DNA of 64,000 nt from assembly GCA_018402685.1 (NCBI GenBank), contig JAGYIJ010000002.1:558001-622000 (forward strand), written 5' to 3'. A program made the position numbers and the translations under genes. The notes beneath the pieces are model-generated. The model was given only the letters and a program-made list of their open reading frames with translations. It was not told where the DNA came from and made no database searches. The stretch is from Aquiluna sp. Lineage in GTDB: Bacteria > Actinomycetota > Actinomycetes > Actinomycetales > Microbacteriaceae. Positions 44,886 to 51,790 of this stretch are shown here, in pieces (the first letter of the stretch is position 1; every line of letters begins with the position of its first letter).

Positions 44886-46618
44886 TAGCCAACCTCTGGT
44901 CGGGGAGCAAAAAGCCAATCGTCGACCTGGCCGGAGCCATTCACGTCGGAAACCGTAGGAGCGCCACCATAAAGAGTCACGCGCAACCAGTCAGTTGACT
45001 GGGGGTTGAAATTCTCCATGCCGTAGAGCGCGAGCTGAAAGCGCTGGAGGTCCAGGGGTATAAAGTCGCCAGAAAGTGGGTTGACCCGAGCTTCGGCGTA
45101 CCTCAGCGCGCGAACGGACTGGATCCTTTCAACGATGCCCCAGTGCTGCGGGTAATCCAAGAGGAAAGCCCCAACCGAGAGGTCATCCGGAACGTTGCGG
45201 AGGTCGTCCAACAGCTCGGCAGTGTCCCTTGCGATACCGACAGGGTGCTCGGTAATAACGCCGCGGTCCTTCCCTCGGACTCCTCTTCTGGGCTCCTGGT
45301 TGTTTTGTGAGTAGTACCAAAACATCGAAGTAGAGACTCTGTCACTAAAGTCGTGCTGTCCCACCCAGGAGTAGCGCTCATCGAGTGCAGCCCTAAGTTC
45401 CAGAATCGACATACTCGGCTCGAGAGCAGTTCGGTCCTCGCAAAGTAATAATTCTTCAATGTCTGAATCAAGAGATGCGTCGCACTCAACCAAAACTGAG
45501 TCAACAATCTGACGAAGTTCTATTGACACGTCTTGAGAAAAAAGGTGCAGGAGATCACCGGGCGTCTCAGTCCCTTGACCCTTGATTGTCGAACCCTGTT
45601 GAAACTCATTTGCCCAAGCAATCGCAAGAGTCAGCTGCTCCGCTAACTCCGGCCCGGATGGGTAGGGGGCGGTTTCAAATGACACCTTCTGCGAAAAATA
45701 GGTGCGAGCCCTCACGAGAAGCTCTAAAACGCGCTGCCACTCAGGCGAATCTCGCCTCCAGTTTTGGATTCTGGCGTTTGCCAAAGGCAACTCTCGCAAC
45801 GCTACCCAAGCATCAAGAACTTGAGGATGACGAATTACGTAGGGGACCATGCCAAGACCGGTTGCGTTCCCCAATCCCAAAAATCTGCGCCACCTGATAT
45901 CCAAGCTTGCTGGCTGAGAGGACGCGGACTTGGCCTTCGCTGCAGCACAGTGCTCGGCTAAGTCGGCGCTGAACTCACGCAATAGCCAAGCTGCCAGCAT
46001 CTGAGCCCGATACGGAATCCCAAGTGGGTGATCCGATCCGATACCGTCGAAATCGCGTAGCCCCCACTTGCCGTTGCCATAAAAAGCAGTGCTGCGCATT
46101 ATGTAGGCGGCGTCACTAACTTGTGATGCCTCAGGCTGGTTGCCGTCGGCAAGGGAATTCACCACGTAGTTGAAAAAGCGCTGGCTTCGATTAGCTCTCG
46201 CCCAAATCAGAGTTCTGGAATCAGCTCTTCCATCCTCTTGCTTGGTCACGTGACCACGAAGGTATTCCAGATCCTGGGGTGATACCTCACCGTCGACCAG
46301 AGCGAATGTCACATCCCAGTCCTGGGCGATCACCCGGTCAGAGCGCAAATCCTCGTCAATAATCTGCGAGAAGACAACACCCTCCACGATGTGCCCAGAT
46401 AGATCGGCTCGGTAAATAGCGTGACCGCGCCCAAGGTCGTCCAGCTCCCACGACCGAATTGAAAATTTCCAGCCCCTCTGAACTGCGTTCCTCAGGAAGG
46501 CCCTGGCAAAGCTGTGTCTGGTTTGTCTCGCTGTGCCAAGTTCATTTGGATCCATGGCGTGCCCAGCATCTCGAGCCGAGTATTGAAGAGATGTTAGACG
46601 TTCTGTAGGTCTAGTCAT
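44885..46618 (-). CDS. Unrecognised 577-residue protein of the island operon
   Basis: I do not recognise a family. It is soluble, rich in Trp and Arg, with no signal peptide or membrane segment. Conspicuous stretches are SIRSWELDDLGRGHAIYRAD and VIAQDWDVTFALVDGEV (residues about 50-115), MRSTAFYGNGKWGLRDFDG and HPLGIPYRAQMLAAWLLREF (about 180-230), RWRRFLGLGNATGLGMVPYV (about 253-272), and FWYYSQNNQEPRRG (about 440). Its repeated Trp/Asp/Arg motifs suggest an enzyme rather than a structural protein. It overlaps the aldehyde dehydrogenase gene by eight bases and the M19-like gene by one, so its expression is bound to theirs. Likely a core enzyme of the pathway; function unknown. Confidence 0.75.
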   Translation of the reverse strand: MTRPTERLTSLQYSARDAGHAMDPNELGTARQTRHSFARAFLRNAVQRGWKFSIRSWELDDLGRGHAIYRADLSGHIVEGVVFSQIIDEDLRSDRVIAQDWDVTFALVDGEVSPQDLEYLRGHVTKQEDGRADSRTLIWARANRSQRFFNYVVNSLADGNQPEASQVSDAAYIMRSTAFYGNGKWGLRDFDGIGSDHPLGIPYRAQMLAAWLLREFSADLAEHCAAAKAKSASSQPASLDIRWRRFLGLGNATGLGMVPYVIRHPQVLDAWVALRELPLANARIQNWRRDSPEWQRVLELLVRARTYFSQKVSFETAPYPSGPELAEQLTLAIAWANEFQQGSTIKGQGTETPGDLLHLFSQDVSIELRQIVDSVLVECDASLDSDIEELLLCEDRTALEPSMSILELRAALDERYSWVGQHDFSDRVSTSMFWYYSQNNQEPRRGVRGKDRGVITEHPVGIARDTAELLDDLRNVPDDLSVGAFLLDYPQHWGIVERIQSVRALRYAEARVNPLSGDFIPLDLQRFQLALYGMENFNPQSTDWLRVTLYGGAPTVSDVNGSGQVDDWLFAPRPEVG

Positions 46619-48089
46619 TTTGCTTCCCCCTAGGGGCTATTCGGCGATACACACTTTTTGTGATGGTGAAGAAGTCAGCGACGCTCTGAGCGTTTTGTTC
46701 TCTTGGGCCGGGAAAAGTTGACGCTTTCAAGCCACCGAAAGGAACGTGCAGCTCTGAACCGGTATTTGGGGCGTTGATCTTTATTAGCCCCGCGACCAGT
46801 TCTTTAGTAGCCCTGGCTATGTCTGCATCGGAGGAAGAAAAGAATGATGCGGTGAGCCCAAATTCCGTCGCGTTCGCAATTAGTAACGCCTCGTCCAGGC
46901 TGTCAACGTTCATCACTGTTGTAACTGGCCCAAAGACTTCCTCTTTGCAGGTGCGCAACTCCATGTTGCCTTCGATGACCGTGGGGGCGACGAAATGCCC
47001 GGGGCCCTCTGGAACTTTAGACCTCGCAACGATTCGGCCTCCCTGGGCAACCGCATCAGCAATTGCACTCTCTATTTCTGACTTTGCTGAGGCAGAGACG
47101 ACGGGGCCAGTTGTCGTTGAAGGATCTGAGCCATCTCCAACCACTAACTTGTCCACCTTCTCCGCAAGAGCCGCCAAAAAGGGAGCGTGTATTTTGCCAA
47201 CAGTTATTATTCGCCTGGTTGCAGTGCACTTCTGACCTGAGCCAGACATTGCACCAACGACCAGCTGAGTTGCGACGAAGTCCGGGTCGACGTCTGGCAT
47301 GACAATGGCCGGATTGTGTCCTCCGAGCTCAAGCTGTATCTTCACGCCGCGGTCTGAAGCGGAGCGGGCAATAGTGTTTCCAACTGGGACAGATCCAGTG
47401 AATGAAATGCCTGAAATCATTTGACTATCGACAAGCGCCTGAGCCGTTCTCCCGGGAGCGAGGACCATGTTTAGGACACCCGCAGGCAAACCCCCATCCT
47501 GAAAGGCTTCAACAAAGGCACTGCTCAACGCAGGCACATCGCTGGCAGGCTTCCAAACGACCGTGTTGCCCCAGAGCAGAGCTGGTGCAATCTTCCAGGC
47601 TGGAATCTGAGTAGGAAAATTCCACGGCGTTATTACTGCCACCACACCCAAAGCTTCTCGGACTACCTCAATATGCTCTCCGGGAAATGATGAGGGAAAG
47701 GTTGCCCCGAAAGAATTTCGGGAGGAAGCGGCGTGATACCTAATCGTCTCTATGGACCCATCCACTTCGCCGAGCGCTTCCGCAAGGGTCTTACCCTGCT
47801 CCCGAGTCATTAGTGCTGCTAACGAATCCCGCCTGCCTTGCATGACATCGGCGACTGAGCGAAGGATGAGGCCACGCCCGATAATCCCTAAATTTTCCCA
47901 ATCCGATTGGGCTTTTTTGGCTGCATCCAAGGCAGCAGAGATATCCGCTTCGGAGGAGTGGTGAAACTTTGCAACTATCTCGTCGGGCTTGGCGGGATTG
48001 GAGCTAAAAGCTTCCGCACCTGCTCCCTGAGACCATGACCCACTAATGAATTGTTGCGCCTTGCTATTTGTAGAACTGCTTGCAGCCAC
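46611..48089 (-). CDS. NAD(P)-dependent aldehyde dehydrogenase (semialdehyde dehydrogenase type)
   Basis: A 492-residue ALDH with TPWNFPTQIPAWKIAPALLW, cofactor loop SFTGSVPVGNTIAR, catalytic Glu in LELGGHNPAIV and catalytic Cys in SGSGQKCTATRR. The end, FGGLKASTFPGPREQNAQSV, resembles alpha-ketoglutaric semialdehyde dehydrogenases; succinate or related semialdehydes are possible. GTG start with GAGGAGA upstream; the ATG four bases earlier is out of frame and soon stops. First gene of the operon. It likely oxidises the terminal semialdehyde to a TCA-cycle acid; that is inference. Confidence 0.9.
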   Translation of the reverse strand: MAASSSTNSKAQQFISGSWSQGAGAEAFSSNPAKPDEIVAKFHHSSEADISAALDAAKKAQSDWENLGIIGRGLILRSVADVMQGRRDSLAALMTREQGKTLAEALGEVDGSIETIRYHAASSRNSFGATFPSSFPGEHIEVVREALGVVAVITPWNFPTQIPAWKIAPALLWGNTVVWKPASDVPALSSAFVEAFQDGGLPAGVLNMVLAPGRTAQALVDSQMISGISFTGSVPVGNTIARSASDRGVKIQLELGGHNPAIVMPDVDPDFVATQLVVGAMSGSGQKCTATRRIITVGKIHAPFLAALAEKVDKLVVGDGSDPSTTTGPVVSASAKSEIESAIADAVAQGGRIVARSKVPEGPGHFVAPTVIEGNMELRTCKEEVFGPVTTVMNVDSLDEALLIANATEFGLTASFFSSSDADIARATKELVAGLIKINAPNTGSELHVPFGGLKASTFPGPREQNAQSVADFFTITKSVYRRIAPRGKQND

Positions 48090-48099
48090 TCATGTCTCC

Positions 48100-48113
48100 T
48101 CACAACATTGTGA
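48100..48113. promoter_or_regulatory. Palindrome between the divergent LysR gene and operon
   Basis: TCACAA, two bases, TTGTGA: a perfect six-base inverted repeat 11 bases upstream of the aldehyde dehydrogenase start. Its position between a LysR gene and its likely target operon suggests a regulatory site, although it is shorter than a full LysR site. Confidence 0.45.
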
Positions 48114-48181
48114 TATCGAAACAATAACTCGCGGCATTCAGAAGATAAACATGAAACTTAGAATCGTTATTCAATACTTTT

Positions 48182-48187
48182 TATAAT
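48182..48187 (+). promoter_or_regulatory. Consensus -10 box for the LysR gene (leaderless mRNA)
   Basis: TATAAT ends six bases before the ATG at 48194. Transcription would start at or next to the ATG, so the message is probably leaderless. There is no Shine-Dalgarno. Confidence 0.6.
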
Positions 48188-48193
48188 GAATCC

Positions 48194-49078
48194 ATGAATC
48201 TAAAGTCACTGTTAGCTTTTGTCGAAGTTGCCCAGCGGGGTCATTTTGGAAAGGCAGCGCTTCAGCTTGGAATGACTCAGTCTGGTCTCTCGCAGCTTAT
48301 AAAAACCCTGGAAAAGAGAATTGGAGCGCCGTTAATTTATCGCACCACAAGGTCCGTGTCCCTTACCGAAGCTGGCGAGGTTTACCTAAAAATTGCTCGA
48401 GAGTTGATCGACAGTCATCGCCTCGCTGACCAAAAGATGTTGGACTTCTTACAGGGGGATGAGGGAATCGTTCGCCTCGGATTCGTTGCTTCAGCAGCCC
48501 TTGGTATCATCCCCAGAATCGCCGCCAAACTTCAAGAAGCTGCTCCGGGCATAAAACTTTCACTTCGAGAAATGACCTCTGAAGAGCAGCTCTCTCGTCT
48601 AAAGGATGGGGAAATTGACGTCGGCCTGATGAGAGAGATTAGGGAGTACACGGGCCTAGTAATCGCTCCCTTGGAGAAAGAGCCGCTGCGTATAGCCGCC
48701 CCCATGACTCACGCCTTGGCTTCGAAGAAATCTATTTCTCTATCAGAACTCCGCTCTGAAAATTTTGTGATGTTTCCCAGATCAAGCGTTTCGTTTTTGC
48801 ACGACCACATTCACAGGCTCTGCAACGATGCCGGCTTTACTCCTCATGTGGTGGAGGAGGCAATGCAATTCGCAACCATCCTCGGATTGGTCTCGAGCAA
48901 TGCCGGAATCGCGATAGTCCCAGAGAGCATTAGAGCAATCCAGCTGCCTAACGTAGCGTTTATACCTATTAAGGAGTCCGGCGCTGTTTCACAACTTTAC
49001 CTTGCTAGGAGGTCGGGCGAACGGGCATCCCCCGCAGCAAAGAGATTGGTTGGCATCGCAACCGAAGCCGCCAATTAG
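48194..49078 (+). CDS. LysR-family transcriptional regulator
   Basis: A 294-residue regulator with N-terminal winged helix (LKSLLAFVEVAQRGHFGKAA, then MTQSGLSQLIKTLEKRIGAP) and a LysR substrate-binding domain (VRLGFVASAALGIIPRIAAK, EEQLSRLKDGEIDVGLMRE, GLVSSNAGIAIVPESI). It is divergent from the operon with 104 bases between, the standard arrangement for a LysR protein controlling its neighbours. The inducer is presumably the substrate or an intermediate of the pathway. Confidence 0.94.
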   Translation: MNLKSLLAFVEVAQRGHFGKAALQLGMTQSGLSQLIKTLEKRIGAPLIYRTTRSVSLTEAGEVYLKIARELIDSHRLADQKMLDFLQGDEGIVRLGFVASAALGIIPRIAAKLQEAAPGIKLSLREMTSEEQLSRLKDGEIDVGLMREIREYTGLVIAPLEKEPLRIAAPMTHALASKKSISLSELRSENFVMFPRSSVSFLHDHIHRLCNDAGFTPHVVEEAMQFATILGLVSSNAGIAIVPESIRAIQLPNVAFIPIKESGAVSQLYLARRSGERASPAAKRLVGIATEAAN

Positions 49079-49247
49079 ACAATTTGCATTGGCCGTCTAG
49101 ATCCCCCTCTCGAACCACCTGCGATTTACTGTCTCCCTGAACTCTTCATCCATCCAGAGTCTGAATCATTAGATAGCCCAGAGAATAAACATTTTCACCA
49201 GAGTGCAATTAGGGAACGTCTATCAACGCACGCCCAGAGTCTAAATA

Positions 49248-49288
49248 AATCCGTGGGTCCTGTGCTCGAATCCCACGGGGCCTACTTT
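49248..49288 (+). repeat. Right direct repeat: displaced 3' end of tRNA-Lys
   Basis: Matches the tRNA-Lys 3' end (39426-39466) at 38 of 41 bases; mismatches fall in the variable loop and T stem, so this fragment is no longer under tRNA selection. There is no 5' half of a tRNA here. The surrounding 49079-49336 holds no gene that I can support. Confidence 0.8.
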
Positions 49289-49336
49289 CGGAATTTGGTT
49301 ATTCGCAGGACTGATCTGCCCTACTTCTCGCAAACC

Positions 49337-49489
49337 CTAGTCGCGGGAGTAGTGGGCGTCGTCCATTGCATTGGCTCGCTTGCTGAAGAAGCTAGATAAT
49401 GCAAAATGAGCCAGCATTCCAATCAAAACAGTGGTGGCAAGGCCAGTAATAACCAGCAGAATGCTGCTCTCATTGATTGGGTATTCCAT
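49337..49489 (-). CDS. 50-residue single-span membrane protein
   Basis: ATG at 49489, preceded by GGAGG at suitable spacing, encodes a short polar start (MEYPINESS), a hydrophobic helix at about residues 10-34, and a charged tail SKRANAMDDAHYSRD. The ribosome-binding site and uninterrupted amphipathic layout support a real gene. It lies just outside the right repeat of the island. Function unknown. Confidence 0.65.
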   Translation of the reverse strand: MEYPINESSILLVITGLATTVLIGMLAHFALSSFFSKRANAMDDAHYSRD

Positions 49490-49540
49490 TGGTTTCCTCC
49501 ACTGTTCTGGCTCTTCTAACTTACCCGCACTTTTACAAAA

Positions 49541-50107
49541 CTAGGCGCCTTTGCCAATCACCTCAAGGTTGCTAGCTCCCTCGACCCTCCAGCCCTCTGG
49601 GGTTGAAGCCATCAGATATCTCAGGGCATAAACGTCCTCACCACCCTGGACAAAACTCACGTCGATAAGACCAAAGCTTTCATCCTCATCCATCAAGCAC
49701 TCGCTGAAGCCAAGTGAGGATGACTCAATTAGTGGTCCGTAGCTTGCGGAGATGAGTGCAACAAAGGACTGCAGGGTCACCGCTTCCCTGAAGCTCGGCG
49801 ACGCTAGCGAGTAGGCAAGTTCGAATTCGTCATCGGCAAAGGCTTGGGTTTGAGAGTTGATAGTGCCCTCCATCAACTCTTGAATCTCTGTCGAGCAAAC
49901 CTCAGGCTGAGCTGCTTCCTGCTCAGGTTCTGGTTGGCTCTCAGTCTGGGTTGGTGTCGGAGCCTGGGTCTCAGATTCAGTTATCTCGGGCTCTGTGATC
50001 TCAGACTCGGTGCTTGCTATTGAGCTTGCCGCATCATCAACCTGGGCACAGCCCGATAAAAGCGCGAGCAAAAGCGCTGAGGCAGCTAGTTTCCCTGTGA
50101 CCGGCAT
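49541..50107 (-). CDS. Lipoprotein with DUF4864-like domain
   Basis: A 188-residue lipoprotein: signal ending LLSGC, a Glu/Thr/Gln/Pro-rich linker of about 50 residues, then a domain with INSQTQAFADDEFELAYSLA and the SPSFRE and LISASYGPL elements typical of DUF4864, a NTF2-like fold. Cell-surface protein of unknown role. It is followed downstream by the 50-residue membrane gene and preceded by a DoxX gene in the same direction. Confidence 0.75.
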   Translation of the reverse strand: MPVTGKLAASALLLALLSGCAQVDDAASSIASTESEITEPEITESETQAPTPTQTESQPEPEQEAAQPEVCSTEIQELMEGTINSQTQAFADDEFELAYSLASPSFREAVTLQSFVALISASYGPLIESSSLGFSECLMDEDESFGLIDVSFVQGGEDVYALRYLMASTPEGWRVEGASNLEVIGKGA

Positions 50108-50132
50108 TGGATAAGGAACATGGGACTATGGG

Positions 50133-50549
50133 TCAAGATTCCCGCTTGGCAAAGCGGTTCTTGAGATAACCAATCGCACCGGTTGACCAAAGTGCCCAAA
50201 CCACCAGCACCGGCTGGAAGAAGAGTCGATTCAATCTGGCCTGATCGGTGTCTAAACCGAATGCGCTAATGCCCTCAACGTATTGATTGATGTTGCCCGG
50301 GAAGATTGCAATGAAGAACGCTGCAGCAGCCAGGCCGGCAACAGGAACCAACGCTCCAAAAGATGCAATCCCGAGACCGAGCATGATCTCAACCACCCCA
50401 GAGGCAACAACAACAAAGTCAGGATCTAGCGGCAACCACACCGGCACCTGGGCCTGAAACTCTTGTCTTGCAGTTGTTAGGTGACTAATGCCAGCAAAGA
50501 TCAATGCTCCGCCCAATAGCAGCCTTGCAATAATCCTTAGATACTTCAC
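50133..50549 (-). CDS. DoxX-family membrane protein
   Basis: A roughly 138-residue protein with four helices in the DoxX pattern (RIIARLLLGGALIFAGISHL, then PDFVVVASGVVEIMLGLGIA). The start is taken as GTG at 50549, giving MKYLRIIARLL, since this matches the family start and has GGAAGCGGGA upstream; the reading back to 50603 adds a charged segment that does not fit. Family members are linked to redox or thiosulfate chemistry; the role here is unknown. Confidence 0.82.
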   Translation of the reverse strand: MKYLRIIARLLLGGALIFAGISHLTTARQEFQAQVPVWLPLDPDFVVVASGVVEIMLGLGIASFGALVPVAGLAAAAFFIAIFPGNINQYVEGISAFGLDTDQARLNRLFFQPVLVVWALWSTGAIGYLKNRFAKRES

Positions 50550-50614
50550 TGATTCCCGCTTCCTAGGTTCACAGGATAGCTCTTTGAGGGAAGCCAAAAC
50601 CAAAGGGGAAGGTT

Positions 50615-51013
50615 GTGTTTCAGATGAGCAACAGTGGCAAAACCCTAATAGGTGTCTATAAAGCCGATGGCGGGATCATTGGCGAGATCTCCTACTTCTT
50701 TGGTCACCTGGTAGGAGTGAAGAACTGCAGTCTTTGTGACATCACCCACTCCCCCGTGAAGAAAAAGAGCGCTTTCAAAGCCTTCGAGAAAAAACTTCTC
50801 GAGGAGCGCAACATCCGCACTCGCCTTGTCCATATGAATGAGCGCACCGAAGCCGAGCTTGCTGCCTCCAAGGGCCGAGAGCCCTGTGTCTTGTTGCAGT
50901 ATGAAGATGGATCAATCTCAATGTTCCTCGACTACGTCGAACTCAAGACCTCAAAGGGAAGCGTGAAGTCATTTGAGAGATTGGTTGAATCTAGATTGAA
51001 TATCTACCTCTAA
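50615..51013 (+). CDS. Conserved small protein with CxxC-DITH motif, unknown function
   Basis: A 132-residue soluble protein. Near the N-terminus it reads LIGVYKADGGIIGEISYFFG, then the striking KNCSLCDITHSPV with a Cys-x-x-Cys pair followed by Asp and His, resembling a metal or redox site. Then RLVHMNERTEAE and LLQYEDGSISMFLDYVEL. Start may be GTG at 50615 or ATG at 50624. Proteins with this motif appear to be widespread hypothetical proteins (recollection only). Divergent from DoxX, convergent with DUF998, overlapping its stop by four bases. Confidence 0.7.
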   Translation: MFQMSNSGKTLIGVYKADGGIIGEISYFFGHLVGVKNCSLCDITHSPVKKKSAFKAFEKKLLEERNIRTRLVHMNERTEAELAASKGREPCVLLQYEDGSISMFLDYVELKTSKGSVKSFERLVESRLNIYL

Positions 51014-51618
51014 ATCGTCGCAGTAGCCACTTTTCTCTGATGCAAGAACTGCATCCAAATTGCCGCCGATAACCAAATCACCTGCATCACAACAATTGCC
51101 CGCTGGGCAAGGCCAGTGAAGGTTCGCTCAGGATCTAGCCATGTCAACAAGAAAATCAAGGTGACTAAAGTCATCACCAAAGTCGCACCAATTGCTCCCG
51201 GCGGCCTAATGCTCCAGTGATATCGCTTGTCGAATCGCATGGCAAATAGCGGCCATGCCGAGAACAAAATGAAGGCAGCGGTTGCAAAGAACAGGTGCTC
51301 GGGAGTGTTCGACTTGATATCTGGAACAGCAAAATAGGCAACACCATAAGAACTCAGCCCAGCCAAAAACAAGGTGATTCTTCCTGGAAGCGCAAACGCC
51401 TTTGCGCTCCAGGCTGCAATCAGAGTCAGGGTTGCCCCAAGGATGAAGAAGCTGGTCTGCACCCACTTCACCGGAGAGTCATCGGCAGCGAGATCTGAGA
51501 TTGTTTGAGAAATTGGGTCATACCCCGGCCACAGATACGCCGACAGATTCCAACCGGTGAGATTCTGAATTGGCCCAATGGTTGCGGCGATAACTGCCCA
51601 AATCCCAATTAGTTGCAT
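51010..51618 (-). CDS. DUF998 family membrane protein
   Basis: A 202-residue protein with six predicted membrane helices. Features typical of DUF998 are the YDPISQTISDLAADDSPVKW loop after the first helix and FFILGATLTLIAAW. Function unknown in the family. Ends overlapping the convergent CxxC protein gene. Confidence 0.8.
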   Translation of the reverse strand: MQLIGIWAVIAATIGPIQNLTGWNLSAYLWPGYDPISQTISDLAADDSPVKWVQTSFFILGATLTLIAAWSAKAFALPGRITLFLAGLSSYGVAYFAVPDIKSNTPEHLFFATAAFILFSAWPLFAMRFDKRYHWSIRPPGAIGATLVMTLVTLIFLLTWLDPERTFTGLAQRAIVVMQVIWLSAAIWMQFLHQRKVATATI

Positions 51619-51790
51619 CCGACAAGGCTATTGAGCTTTTGAAACATTTGAGTGAACAATGAATAACTGCTTTTGCAGTGTTAAACTTCTCAAACCGCAA
51701 GCCTGCGTGAAAACCCCAAAATTGAAAGGTTTTTCGTTGCACTTGCACCAGTTCAAGTCGATAGCACTTGCCCCCAGAGCCCAGGCGCTA

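Larger units (their letters stand above)
39467..49288. mobile_element. Putative genomic island integrated at tRNA-Lys
   Basis: About 9.8 kb bounded by the intact tRNA-Lys and the partial tRNA copy. It contains a small Lys-rich gene, a terminator, one nine-gene leftward operon for uptake and catabolism, and a divergent LysR gene. No integrase, recombinase or transposase gene is visible, so it may be an old, fixed insertion or one mobilised in trans. The boundaries rest on the repeats and the functional coherence of the contents. Confidence 0.6.

Noticed and set aside
51619-51790. Cobalamin riboswitch in the metH leader
   Set aside because: No B12-box-like motif or matching helices were seen, and the longer in-frame ORF start at 51659 gives residues unlike MetH.
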